From Diphasiastrum complanatum (taxonomy: Eukaryota > Streptophyta > Lycopodiopsida > Lycopodiales > Lycopodiaceae), in the NCBI GenBank assembly GCA_029204225.1, contig MU831881.1, positions 1 through 64,000 on the forward strand: a DNA stretch of 64,000 nucleotides, read 5' to 3'. Below the pieces are notes generated by a model that ran no database searches, had not been told where the DNA came from, and was given only the letters and a program-made list of their open reading frames with translations. The position numbers and the translations under genes were made by a program. Shown in pieces: positions 22,060 to 35,000 of the stretch (positions within the stretch are counted from its first letter, which is position 1; each line of letters opens with the position of its first letter).

Positions 22060-22641
22060 AAGGAACTGTTATTGATTTTCTTTCCTATTATGAGGACATA
22101 ACTAGATTAAGGGGGGAAGAATGTTATGTCCATGACCATAATATAGGATTCAGTATACTCCTAGTCTTGGATACACGATACTCTAGAGGAACAAGCTTAT
22201 TGGTTATGCCATGTCATACGGGATGCGACCCGCAAGTAATTAATAACCTTGTGAGGCCCAGACACACTAATTAGAGTTAGTACAAGGTTTGGGACCATCT
22301 ATGCATGTGTAGAGTATCAATAGCAATCTATGTATAGAGAATCCATGTATAGAGACTCTATGTATAGTGGAATCTATGTATAGGAGAGTTGGGACCTTGC
22401 ATTACTATTTGCACAAGGGGTTCTTAGTCTTATATAAGGAGGCCAAACTCGCCCTAGTCCATCATGGTTTTGTGGATTCATTGCCAGGATCTCTCTCTAC
22501 TCTCATGCTTCCTAATCCTTGGCTTGGGGCTGAAGCTTCTAGAGATTGATTGATTGCTTCTAATCGGTTGGGTGGTTTCTCCAGCAGTGTGTTTTCTATT
22601 GTTTTGTCTTGTAAGCAGGATCTTGAGGGGTTTCCCTTACA
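22060..22641 (+). repeat. Gypsy polypurine tract and 3' LTR
   Basis: A polypurine tract (ttaaggggggaagaa, 22107-22121) is followed by an LTR starting tgttatgtccatg at 22122 and ending ...ggtttcccttaca at 22641. The body aligns with the reverse complement of the LTR at 4523-4986, including the segment around aagcttatt..ttatgcca and ttaataa.cttgtgagg. Only ~60 bp of internal DNA is left, so the element was truncated close to its 3' end. Within the LTR, tctatgtatagag-like units repeat at about 22320-22385. Confidence 0.78.
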
Positions 22642-23104
22642 ACTAGGTGTTGATACAACAAATCAACAAAAGCCACAATAAGAGACATTCATGTATGCCT
22701 TTAAATAAAGCCTATTACTAGTGGCTAAATCTATTTAGATAGCAGGCGATCAACTGTAAACAATGTGTTAGCTTCACTTCTTAGTTCAATAAAATTTACT
22801 AGCCATTCAACAATTTCACATACATGTATATCCTTCAAAACATATAAGTGCTTAAAAGATTTGAAATTTTTGTGGGCTTTGAATATGTAAATACGCCACA
22901 TAAGAGAAGGTAGGCAAATAAGACTTCATGAGGAAATTTTTGAGCTATGGCAATGCAAGAGGTTCTGATTGCAAGTGTTAATTGGACATCGAGGGACTTG
23001 ATGGAGACCTCAGATCCTCACTTACATGTGAGATACTAAATGTGTGCACACTGCATCACTCTCCTTTATGATAAAACATATTCTTCTTCTTAGCTTGTTC
23101 TTTT

Positions 23105-23250
23105 GGAAAACTATCCATTCATGAATATTAAAACACCATTCATGCATAGTAAAGCACCATTCATGCGGTGCTTTTAGCAAACTATCCATTCATGCATATT
23201 AAATCAGCGGTCATGCTTGTTAAAGCACCATTCATGCATAGGAAAGCACG
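23105..23250. repeat. Degenerate tandem array around 'accattcatgcata'
   Basis: Five to six imperfect units combining tatccattcatg, ttaaa(a/g)caccattcatgc and agtaaagcacc over ~145 bp, with irregular spacing of about 20-30 bp. Confidence 0.7.
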
Positions 23251-23324
23251 GCATTGGCATGTCTTTCATTTTTTGACCTTATGCATCATGCATTGTTTGC
23301 ATGACTTTTTAATGGGAACACATG

Positions 23325-23477
23325 CATGTTAGTTTAGCCCTCAACAAAGGTTCATGCCTTATAACTTTAGGCTACCATCATAAAGTATTCTTTAATGTTG
23401 ACTTTTTTTTTCCAAACTTCTTTGACCGACCTCAACACATAGTATTGCCTTTGCAAGGCAAGGCCAAAAAGGAGAAA
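23325..23477 (+). repeat. ~150-bp dispersed direct repeat, copy 1
   Basis: Shares gttag(t/g)ttagccctcaac and, further on, gaccgacctcaac and tattgcctttgcaaggcaag with 25478-25632 in the same orientation. The two copies flank the YLMG1-like pseudogene. Confidence 0.8.
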
Positions 23478-24782
23478 TAGACTATCCACACAAGCTCATC
23501 CTCTCAGACAAGCATAGGATCATTGCCATTATGCACCTGTGATGATTATATTATAGGCATGACAAACATGCTTTAGACGCATTTACGATTTATGCTGCCA
23601 AACACAAAAAAGAAAAATCAAAACACAAATTAGCATGCCTTCCTATGCAACAAATCACAAAATCGGAGCTTCAGCTCACATAACTCAAGTATGATGTTTG
23701 TTTGCAACAACAAACAAAGAATGTGTTCAAAGGTGGAGCTCCACATACAATTATTGCTCCAATGCTCCCAAACTCGTACATACAATCCAATAGTGATACA
23801 AGGGAAGCCTCCTTTTCAAGCTTAACTCTTGAATCAAAGAACTGCAACTAAACATTATGTTTTGTTTGAAAAATCTTTTTTTAATGCCATTGTGTTATAA
23901 TTAATAGGGCCTTTTCATTTAGTTTGAATGTATGATAGTAATGAAAAGCTTGTCTAGTGATTTAAGTTCTACAATACAACCAATGTTTCTGTGAAAAAGG
24001 TGTTGTAAAATTTCCACTCTGAACTATTAGCGTGTGGATTCACCAATAATAGATCAAAAGTACAACTAACATAGCATTTTTATAAGGCAACAGAGTAAGG
24101 GCATTCTCGTCAATATGATCATCACACACACAGAGCATGAAGCAAAAAACCATCGTAAGTAGCATGTAAACAAGTTGACACTCACACAAGCATCTTAGCC
24201 TTAGCATATAGTCTATACAACATTTTCTAAAAATGATGTTTGTTACAATAAAAATAGCCGATTTTACTAAAAGACTGAATCTATCCCACGAAATTTAACA
24301 ACAATAGAAAATTGTCATGAAAATCAAAATCTTCTTTTCAATTGTACAATCGTAACAACTCTAAAATTATAACAAATCAACTCTATGCTAACAATACTAG
24401 CACTTACAAAATGTCACTTAGCCAAAAGCCTATACATGCCTTCTGTGTTTAACTCTAATCTTACTTATACAACCTACAATGGCGAAAGAGGTAAAAATTT
24501 TGTGTAACAACCTATAAGCTGCAAATTATAGATATATAGCTATCCTTTAGATAGATAATGAAAAACTCTCAATTTTTTTGTATAACACAGTCCATGAGCT
24601 ACAAAGATTGACAACTATATTCTGGATAGATATGAAAAACTTTCAAACCTTAAGTTTATGGGGGCAGTGTACCTCTAAGAGCATTTCCCCTCTGAATAGA
24701 GCATCGACGTCCCTGAGCATGTTAGTCAATGATAACTGATTTTGGTGCATGCTCTCTTAGCCAAAACAATTTATACTCTGCC

Positions 24783-25390
24783 TCATCCGTGCACAGCTGT
24801 ATTTAAAACTAAAGCCAAAAGTTCAAGAACAAAAAAGATAAGCATGGGACTTACATCGAGCACATTGAGAATCGGTGGAATGAGATTTTGAAAGAAATTG
24901 AGATAGGGATCACACATCTCGCGAATCGCCTGTAGTGGTGGTTGCCGGTCCCATAAGATGTTAAAAAACCAACTCAAAAGCACCTAGATCATCAATACGC
25001 CGCTATAAAGCTCAAGCCACTTGGCCATCCCAGCAGTAACAAACGAAAGCGAAGTGCTTACACGAGGCAATCGACTAATTGCCACAAACCATAACGGCAC
25101 AACGACATGCCATAAGCTTGCCCTTGAACCTGCTAGTGCTTTCGCTTCCTCCTGTTCCAATGCAAATACATTTTTTGTTAGATTTTTAGACATAGCTTTT
25201 GCAATTAGGGCAACTACAACAACATACCTTGAATTCCTCTCACAATTGGTGATAAAACCTCAGGAGAAGATTGAACAAGTGATGCAGTGACAAACTGATT
25301 TCCTTGATCTGATTCCACATCTGCTTGACCTTCTATGCAATTCAGGTCGTAGAAGCTGTCGCTGAGTGTAACCTAAAAGGTGAGGAGCAA
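24783..25390 (-). pseudogene. YLMG1: YLMG1/YGGT-family plastid protein gene remnant
   Basis: Minus-strand translation of 25151-24783 gives TAGMAKWLELYSGVLMI, an in-frame TAG, then VLLSWFFNILWDRQPP, AIREMCDPYLNFFQNLIPPI and LDVSPMLIFFVL before a stop. This order (membrane helix, LLSWFPNI, DPYLNxFRNxIPPxxxxLDxSP, second helix) is the YGGT/YlmG signature; in plants YLMG1 proteins are thylakoid or envelope proteins linked to nucleoid distribution. A plausible splice acceptor (ttggaacag) precedes the exon at 25152, and an upstream piece at about 25390-25229 could be the previous exon ending at a gtatgt donor, but exon phases do not match. The single TAG sits where relatives have Arg. The N-terminal transit peptide region was not found. 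Most likely a truncated, inactive duplicate. Confidence 0.65.
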
Positions 25391-25477
25391 GGAGACAGAA
25401 AGGATCTAGGTATGCAACATCCATGAATGTACTCTTCCTTTGCTTTTGCTTTTGCATGCATTCGTCAGATTTTTGGG

Positions 25478-25632
25478 CATGTTAGGTTAGCCCTCAACCA
25501 AGGTTCATGTCTTAAAAGATTAGGCCGCCAGCACAAATTATCCTTTAACGTTAACTTTTTTCCAAACTCCATTGACCGACCTCAACGCATAATATTGCCT
25601 TTGCAAGGCAAGGCCAAAAGCCCAACTATTCA
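25478..25632 (+). repeat. ~150-bp dispersed direct repeat, copy 2
   Basis: Partner of 23325-23477, same orientation, roughly 85% similar by eye, ending in the shared segment cctttgcaaggcaaggcc. It lies ~370 bp upstream of the CWC22 start codon. Confidence 0.8.
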
Positions 25633-25659
25633 TCATGCAAGGGAATGAGCCAGGTAGAT

Positions 25660-25753
25660 GACATTCTTCCCGATGTAGATGCCATTATACCTGGTAAGGT
25701 ACTTCGGACATTCTTCCCGGTGCAGATGCCATTATACCCAGTAAGGTACTTCG
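25660..25753. repeat. 47-bp tandem repeat, two copies
   Basis: Units begin gacattcttcccg at 25660 and 25707 and contain gatgccattatacc and gtaaggtacttcgg, with about four differences between them. They lie ~250 bp upstream of CWC22, in its probable promoter region. Confidence 0.85.
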
Positions 25754-26002
25754 GTCCTCACGTATTACTCCTTATCGAGTAAAATGTCATGGTCCCTCTC
25801 CTTCCACTAGCTAGAGTTACTCTAAGAGTCTAAAGGGTGCTAAATGGCGCTTATTTGAGGAGGCATGCCCTTTACACTTTAAGTCTTATGGCTAAAACGC
25901 TCTCTCTCTCTGCACGCTTATTGACAACGTTGCTTCTGATTTTTTTCTGTGTTTAATAGGAAAGGATTGAGCTTTGATCAGAAGGTGGTAGACTGAAGAT
26001 CC
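25754..26002 (+). promoter_or_regulatory. Probable CWC22 promoter and 5' UTR
   Basis: No convincing TATA box was seen. A pyrimidine patch (cgctctctctctctgc, about 25899-25914), common near plant transcription starts, precedes the coding region by ~90 bp. A pyrimidine-rich run ending in ttaatag|g at about 25960 could be a 3' splice site of a 5'-UTR intron. Start sites cannot be fixed from sequence alone. Confidence 0.4.
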
Positions 26003-29000
26003 ATGGCCGTGAAGGGCGACACTGAGCGGCGGCATCAGGAGAGCGAGGGCGATGGCAGAAGCCAGAAAGAGCGGCGGCGAGAGAGAGAAAGGGAGAGGAT
26101 GGAGCGCGGGCCTCATTACTCCCCTGCTGCTGAGCCTCGCAGCAGCGCGCGCAGGGATTCCAGTGGGACGGCTGGTAGAGATGAAACTTCTGGGGGTTTC
26201 AGAAGAAACGTGGATGGGGTTGCTGGTAGAGAAATGGATCGGGACCGTTTCAGAGAGGTCGATGAAGCAGATGGACGAAAGAATGCCCAGGAGCTAGACA
26301 GATGGACGCCACATGATGCCGAATCCTCAGGCGCTCTCAGGTGCTTGTGCTCATTCCTCTTCTGTAGGCAGTGAACCGCATTGCTTCTCATATTACACAA
26401 ATCTGACCTATTCTATTTCTGTCAAGCATCCCTGCGCATCTATAATTCCCAAATACGAGTTCTTACTTAAGACTGCTTATGTCAAGCATATTTGTAGATC
26501 AATTTCTGTTGCCTTACTGTACGGATCGTAAGACAGCAAAGTTCCAATTTAGGGTTTGTTTAAGATAATACAGGAAACATTAATCTCATACTGTTTTGGA
26601 ATAGTTTGCTGAAACTATGTTTCGTTGGTTTTGCTTAATTGTTTCTGCAGGTTTAAAGATAGCGACAGAATGTCTGATGAGCATAGGAGGCATGATAAGA
26701 AAAGACAAGGACGTCAGGAGAGAACTGTTCAAAGTGATGGTGGAAGACTTAATAATGATGTAGCTCCAGATTCAGATGTAGATCGAGTAAGGTACAGGGA
26801 TAAAGAGGATGATAGGAAGAGGGAAGGCTTTTTGCAAGAGTCGAGTCTCAGCGAAAAATACAAGACAAAGGACAGTCATAGTCGGAAAGAAGAACTTCAT
26901 CAAAGTGATAAGGCTAAGCGTGATCACGCTGGACTTGATAAGAGCATGGAAGATGTGCAGAATATAGAAGAAGTGAGGTACCCAGAGAAAAACAAGCATG
27001 ATAGTAAAAAAGGTTCTTATTTAAGAGAGAGAGAAAGGTATGATGATAGGCGAAGCAGCAAAGAAATCTATGAAGAAAGGCATAGAGGTAGAAGAAGTGA
27101 AGAGAACTACAGTCACGAGAGAGGAAGATACAGGGGTGTTGAACGTGATCACTTTGAAGACGAAAAGCATGAAAATGCTTCCAGAAAAGGGCATGGACGC
27201 AAAGAAGAGGACGGACTGAGAGAGAATATTTCCCAAGTTGACAGAAAGAAGACCGAGAGTATGAGCGCTCATACTGATAGGGAGGATGGTAGGCAACGCC
27301 ATGAGCATAAGCAGAAAGTGACGGAGAAGGATTCTCTCAGAGATGGTAGTGATCCTTCTGCACGTTTAGACAACGGGGAGATTGCTAAGGTTGACAAAAT
27401 CAGTACAACGGTGAGAGCTGGTAATGGGAAGGAACCCTCTAGTAAAGGAGAATCAGGTGGCAACGAGAAGGTGCTGGGGAAAAGTGGAGGTGTTTACATT
27501 CCGCCTTTCAAGCTTGCACAGATGTTGAAAGATGTTAAGGACAAAAGCAGCTTGGATTATCAAAGAATGACTTGGGATGCGCTGAGGAAGAGCATCAATG
27601 GTCTTGTGAACAAGGTCAATGCTTCAAACATCAAAAATATCTTGCCTGAGCTGTTTTCTGAGAATCTAATTCGTGGTCGAGGACTTTTTGCACGTTCCTG
27701 TATGAAGTCTCAAATGGCCTCTCCAGCTTTTACTCATGTCTTTGCAGCTCTAGTTGCAGTTGTGAACACAAAGTTTCCAGAGCTTGGCGAGCTCTTATTG
27801 AAAAGAATAATTCTCCAGCTTCGAAGAGCGTTTAAAAGAAACGACAAGGTGAGTGGTGCTAGAAGGAGATGTAGAAGCATTTTCTAGTTAACAGCTTCTT
27901 TATTGCGGGAAAATAGCCTTGTGACAATTCATCTTTTACCTAGTAGAATGAATCATGTCTATGCAAGTCTCAGTAGAGTGGATTGTTTCAAATTTTTTTA
28001 TATGCTTAATTGCCTGAATCGATGTGTAGAAGTTAATGTTTCCTGAATATGGGTTTCTCCTAACTGGAGTTTCTTTTGCAGCCTGTATTGCTAGCAGTTG
28101 TCAAATTTGTTGCGCACTTGGTAAATCAGCAAGTTGCACATGAAATACTTGCACTGGAATTGCTCACTATTCTGCTTGATTCACCCACAGATGACAGTGT
28201 AGAGGTATATGCTCTGATACCCTTTTCTCTCTTCATTTTGGCCAAGTAATTTTGAGGATGTTGCTCAAGCAAGTGCATTTTGGTCCTTGGCTAAAAATTT
28301 AGAAGTTGACTGTAAATGTAGGTTGCAGTTGGTTTTGTGAAGGAGTGTGGAGCTCATCTACAAGAAGTTTCTCCTCAGGGCTTGCATGGTATGTATGCGG
28401 TAATCAATTTCCTGCCTAAAATTATTGCTGCAACTTCTACATGCAAACAGAGAAGGTAAAAGGGCACCTAAATATACTTCAATGTTTTCATCTCCTTGTA
28501 GGCATTTTTGAGCGTTTTCGTGGCATCCTGCACGAAGGCGAGATTGACAAGCGTGTTCAATTCATGATTGAAGGTCTTTTTGCAATTCGCAAGGCCAATT
28601 TTCAGGTAATCGTTCTCTGACATTGGTTTTAGTTTGAATTTTCAAATTATTGCTCTCCAACAAGGCTTGCAAAGGTTTTTAATTTCATTGTTTGAAGCAA
28701 ATCTACTTGGACGATGTAACTGCATTGCTTCTGTTGTATGCTTACTTCCAAGGTAAACAAATATCTAACTCATTATCGTAGATGTAATCAACAATTAGTG
28801 CACTTATTTCCTAGTAGTTGTAAAGTAGTCAAATAGATGCCAGATCATATTGGATTATGCTACAGCGTACAATGCATTATTTAATCAATGTTATCGATTT
28901 TATAAATACTCAGTTCCTTTAACTATGCTATAGTATTGGACCCTTCGACGTTGAGACACCATTGCCAATTGGCTATATACAGCACATTCACTTCATGTCT

Positions 29001-32000
29001 TGAACTTGTAACAATGGTCCGGGATATTTTCACAGCTGATACAATGGCTAAATGAGATCTCAATTTATCCAAGTAATTTATGATAAGCGAGTTTGTGTTC
29101 TCAGTTTTTTTTCCTTTTTGTAAGGTCAACTGCACTTGTTCTTTATATAGCAGATTTATTTTTTCTGTAATATATTCAATGCAACTTATGGACATATGAT
29201 TATGACCATTGCACGCATTATTAGGAGCTTTTATTCATTTGAACCCGTTGACATCATTGTGATTCATATGGTCATTCATTAAGAAGTTGAACCCATGGTC
29301 CCTTGTTATCATTCGTGTAGGGGATAAGCTTGAATGTTTGGTCAGGGGCCAAGTGGCATGCCAGTGACCTGCTTAAAACATTAGCTATATTGATGTATAC
29401 TTTTAATGGTGGTCGATATTTGTCCTGTATTGCTACCATCCTTGCAACTCTAGGCAAGATTTGGCTGTTATTTACCAAGAGGTGCTGTGGCATGTTATTA
29501 TGTGTCCACGCAAATTAGCATCTCTTCTATTTCATGTTGCCAGTGGCTATTTATAAGCAGTGTATGTAGCCTTTTATCAATTGTGTACACATTGATGGCT
29601 CTATTACCGATCATTTGAGGATCATTACTTCTGTTTTTCGGGAATTGTGCACTCTAGTTTGTGGTTTGGTTTAGACCATTATAGCCTCTTGTTTGATTGA
29701 TTGAGGGCTGATACTACATTTGTCGGTCTTGGCACAATGTTCAATTGGCATCATCGCATTTGTTGTAGGTTTTCTACCCATGTTTTGATCGATCGTTATG
29801 CCTCATTCTCGAGCTACCACTCTCGAGAGGTCTTCCATCGACAATTTGATCAAGGGGTGGATCTGTCAGCGACGGGTAGACATGTTGTGAGAAGCTTGTT
29901 GATGTGAATATGCACATCTTATGAATCATTTCTAGATGCTGTAGGATAGCTTGGACCAACTTTTGCATGCGTAATAGGCATGCTCAGAAGATATTTGATT
30001 CTTAAGGTAGGATCAATTACGTTCATTTCACTTTTTCACACTCATCGTACTCCTCTTTTGGGGTATTACCTTGTTCGTTCATGACTTCAAGGATAAGCTA
30101 CAACTTACTAGTTATTGCAGTTTGTGGATGGCAATGAGCTGAAAATTGGTTCACAAAAGCCTAAGACATTCTTCGACTAGTATCAACAGCCATTATGCAT
30201 ATGGGTGTTTGAGCTTTTGCTTGGTGGAGGACTTTCAAGCATAATGTTATAAATTTTCTAGTTGGAGCTCTTTTAAGTAGGAATCAAGCGACATTGCTTA
30301 CCGGGTTGCGAGATATCTTCAATAGCTCGCAGTAGGTTGGCACTATATGCGTTTAGACATACCGAGCTTTTATATTCGTTTTCTGGCATTCTTGCTCAAG
30401 AGATTGCGCCTTTGAACATTTCTGGATAACTAAGGCCATGGTGTTATGATACATATAGCTTCTATTTTGCCTCCACTTATGAAGGCCATTGTCATCCAAC
30501 ATCTAAGGCTACAAGTTGACCTATAGTCCATGATATGCGCTTGTTATTGGTATTGTGCTCTCCTCCTATTGCTCTAGACCTCCATTCTTTAGAGCTATGT
30601 TGGTTGAGTGTGGTTGGAGAACTCAAGCTGTAATTGTTGAAGCTGGGCTTAGGACTGCTACATTTGCTTTGCATGTCCACGAGGTTGGTCATAGGGATGA
30701 AGCAAATTATATGTCCATATCTTAAAGTCAATGGATGTTACATTTGATGATTTAGTTTCGTGTAGTCCTACCACATGCTACTTGGGTGGTTGTGTCGGAC
30801 CTTGACTTGTATGACTGAGACCTTGACCTTGACTAGCAACACACATTCATTTTTCAACAACAAAGTATTTTCTGGCTCCACTTGAGGATGTACCCCATCC
30901 CTAACCTACGGAAGCTTCCCATGCTTTTTGTAGTCCACATATGCTATGAGGGATCTCTCACCTAACTGGTAGTCCATAATATCATGTTTACAATCGATTT
31001 CAAGGGTTTCAAACCTTTACACAATTTCTCTATTTGATGCAAAATTGAAAAAATTGTTTTTTCCCTAGATAGAATGTGGAACTTCTCTAGATAGGATTTT
31101 GAACGTAGTGTTCGATGTGATAACTTTGGAAGCTAGGTAATGCGTGATAGTTAACTTTAATGTCTCTTATGGCAGTATATACTAGAACACATGATCCTTG
31201 CCATTGTTTGTTGGAACTTTTGTACTTCTCATACTTTTTGGGGGTTTCTTGATTTGAATTTTTTTTTAAATATTTGAATCTTTATGCAAATCTTTATTTA
31301 GATATACTTGATTCTAGTCTATATGTAACTATGCAACATACTTAAATCTTTGTCCTCTAATAAGTGGCAAGCTGGTTAGGATCCCTTGATGGAGTTTAGG
31401 AGTTATTTTGAAAGTACCACGAGTATCAATAAGTCATTACTTCCTATCACTATTAGGTCATCAACATGTTGAACAATAACATGATCACTACCATGTTTGA
31501 GAATGTAAAGGTCAGGGTGTGCTCCACTTTTTATAAGTTCTTTCTTTAAACAAGTCTTCATCAATGCATGCATACCATGCCCTAGGTGATTGCTTTAGGC
31601 TATAGATTGGCTTTTTGAGTATGCATAGTAGGGGCTCTCTCCCTTTTTACACAAATCCTTTGGTTGCTTCATATACATTCAAGCAATTTTTTCAAGATTG
31701 TTGACTTTAGTCCATTTGTTGAAGTCTCCATCCACAATGAGTGATTCCCATAGCTGCAATAGAACGTATAGTCACGGGTTTTGCTACTAGTACAAACGTC
31801 TTGTCATTGTCAATGCTCTTTTTCTGCTCAAAGCCATTCGCAACCAACGTGTCTTATGTCGTCATCTAAATGATGAACAACATACTTCACCTCGTACATC
31901 CATTTGTTAGTGGTAGTTTTTTTTTGTAGTCCCATAAAATCTCATGTGTCAGTCTTCATCAAGGATTCAGAGTCTGTGTGCACAATGTTTTTCCCTTCTT

Positions 32001-35000
32001 GTTGACCTTTGCCTCATCACATGTCCTTGGCTCTTGGCTTTGGAGAACTAAAGTCATCGATGCCAAAATAGCTTCCAATCTTTGAGGCTAGTTTCCTTCT
32101 CTAGTTTGCCTCCTAAGCTTTGCTATTGTACTTGTTTCTAACTTGTCACCCACCTTAACAATCTTTTGTCACCTCAAGAAGCCACTTGGTGTCTTTTTAG
32201 GTGTTTGTGTGACAAATTTAGGGCTTTCCCTTTTGATTTCCAAGGTCCAAATCCAAAACTTTGCTTCTCATTCGCCTCTCAAACAATGGAATATGTTCCA
32301 AATGATCATTCATGTGGTTGAGTAGCACCAACTAGCTCATAAAAAATAACATCTCGGCTGATTATCACATGCCTTGTTTGCTCATGATGCTCGTCACCAC
32401 CAAATGAGCATGCACTTTGATTTTGCATCTAGTTCAGGTGGCCTATGCCATGCATATGAAAATTGATTCAATTGGCAGTGCAAGGTCTACACGCTAGTGG
32501 AGAACTCTCATCAATATCCTTACATTTAGTTGCATTTCTACTAAGATCTTATAGTATCTACTTGTGAGATTGGAATATAGTCAAATTCACAAATTTTATT
32601 TGAGATGTTGTATGTGCAACAAAAAGAGTGACAAAGGATCTATATCGAAACAATAATATAGAATTCAAAAAAACAAGAACTCCTAGCCACTCAACACTAC
32701 TATGTCTCATTGGTACTTAAAGCATAAGTTGCTGTGTAATTTGCTGTAGCTGCATCCGAACAACGAATTTGTTCATAACGCTCTTTTCTTTTTTGGACCT
32801 AAAACCCATTAGAAACCTAAGAAAGTTTGAAAACTTTCAAAATATCATTTTCAAAATACGCAATATCTTGTTTTACAAACTCATAAAACTCAAAAAACAT
32901 TGAAAAACCTTGATTTTAAAAACCGAAATTTTATTTGGCACATTTTTGGAAACTCTAAGGTGGCTGCATTGCAATTTGGATTGTGTGCATGCAACTTGTT
33001 ATGTACCATAGATGCAGGGGAACGTGGTTTTGGATAGTAGAATGTTGTCTAGAATAGTTATTCAACAAATATTTTTAAGTGCTTAAAAAGTTTAAATACC
33101 AACAAAAACATCAGTTTAAAAAAAAACCCTGCCATGTTATGAGAAACCCTAATTGGATACTGGAATGTGATTCGTAACGCGGGCTGCAATGCGATGTACT
33201 AGGCACCTATAGCAAGCACCATAGCCAAGATATTTCTAAAACTACAAGGTTGTGCAACATGTTCGAGATGCGATTACGGATGCCTTGTCTTGAGTCTTAA
33301 TTTGCATATGTGCTCAAAGTCTTTGGCCTAGAGCCCTAGACTTAATCTCCGTTGCACTCTCCCACGATAAATTTGGATCGGGAGCATGTTTACAGTTGGT
33401 GTCTAAAGTATCGACACTTTAGTTGGTAGCAAATAGGGTATTGAATTGGTATATGAAAGAGTTTAGAGTTTATTTATTTTTGTTTTAGATTTTGGGAACA
33501 TGTCATAGTATAGTCTATAAACTTGTTCTAGATTATTAAGTTGTATATTTTATTGTGATATAATAGGTACATATTTATTAGAATATTTGCTCGAGTTTGC
33601 TTTTTGCAGTGATGTATCTTGAAAAAAATGTATGTACCCTAATTCCTAAATTAACTTGATGCAAATAGATCTCGAACTATCCTCACCGCTAGCCTATATA
33701 AAGACTATCAATCTTCAATGGGTTCGTACTTGCACGTAACATTTAGAATGTGTGATTGGTATGAAATGTGTAATCTAAGAAGCCATCAAAGATCTTTTTT
33801 AATAATAAGGTTAAGGGTGGGTTGTTTGAACTCCCTTTGATGTTGCACGTAGGCTTGACTTTAAGAATTTAAGTTCATTGGTGTTTGTTCTATGGAGCTT
33901 TTGTTTTCTGCAATGTTTCTATATAGCTAGTCTCTTCTTCTAAAGGTTTGTGTACGAGCTATTATTCCCAATGTTATCATGTTGAAATTTTGAGTGTCTT
34001 GCAAATGATAGAACATCGCAAATGCTATTGATTGACATCAGTTACTTCATTCCACATGAGTTAATATTTTGTGTTCTTTCTTGATAATCTATTGTGTCAT
34101 TCTTGTAGGGACACCCTGCAGTATTGCCTGACCTAGATCTCGTGGAGCAAGAAGATCAAATCACTCACGAGCTAACACTTGACGAAGATCTTGACCAAGA
34201 AATTGGCCTTGGTGAGTTTTTATTTAATTTGGAGATTTGACACAACTTAGAAGTAACTTTCCTAGATTTTTTTGGGTTCGAAAATGTCTTCTTGAAATCA
34301 TGCTCCTCTAGCTTCGAAAATGTGCTTGAATTATGTTTTGGAAAACCAAGTTTTTTGAGTGGAAATCTCTCACGTGGAAAAACCACAATAAAGTTTTCTT
34401 GTGGAAAAACATCTTTCAATGACATCTAATTGTCCTCACCTAGGAAATTCAAGATGTCGGACATTTTTCATAACTTGCTTGGCTAATATTTTGAAGATTT
34501 GTGCCTTTTTTCTCTTTCACATCCACCATTTCAAGCATTTTTGAGTAGTATGCTTTTTGATGACATGGCATTTATGAGTCCCATGTATCCAAAGTCTTGT
34601 TTTTGGTGGGGTTTTGGATTTCTCATGTTATTTGATTGGAAGACCTTGTCAAAAACTTTGACTAGTTGTATGTTTGAGTGTTTGTGAGAAGCAACTGTTC
34701 AAAAGACTTATTGACAAGGGAATGCGTTTGGGGCCTTTGTTGGACATTACATGATGGTTGTCTTCTTGGGCTTCGAATGCCCATGGAGCAATGTCAAAAT
34801 TGTTCTATGTTCTTGGACATGGGAACATGTTTTGGACTTTCTAGTTGTCCCGTTGCTAGCATGGATTCTAGTGTACCTTTTTTCATGTCAAATACTATTT
34901 CCACCACAATGTTTAACCTATGTAATTTGGGATTTAAGTATTCATACTTGGGCATCGTTCTAGAATGTGTACGAATTGCATGAGTACTCTCGAAGTGTTG

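Larger units (their letters stand above)
22642..24782. other. Intergenic AT-rich DNA with local repeats
   Basis: No gene is recognised. It contains an imperfect array of cattcatgc-type units at 23105-23250 and the first copy of a ~150-bp direct repeat (about 23325-23475). Confidence 0.55.

Noticed and set aside
26116..26400. Minus-strand and overlapping plus-strand open frames over CWC22 exon 1
   Set aside because: Shadows of the Arg/Glu-rich exon; only the 26003 frame joins exon 2 in phase.
34499..34983. Overlapping Cys/Phe-rich open frames in CWC22 intron 6
   Set aside because: No recognisable motif, no codon-like pattern, and inside a spliced intron.
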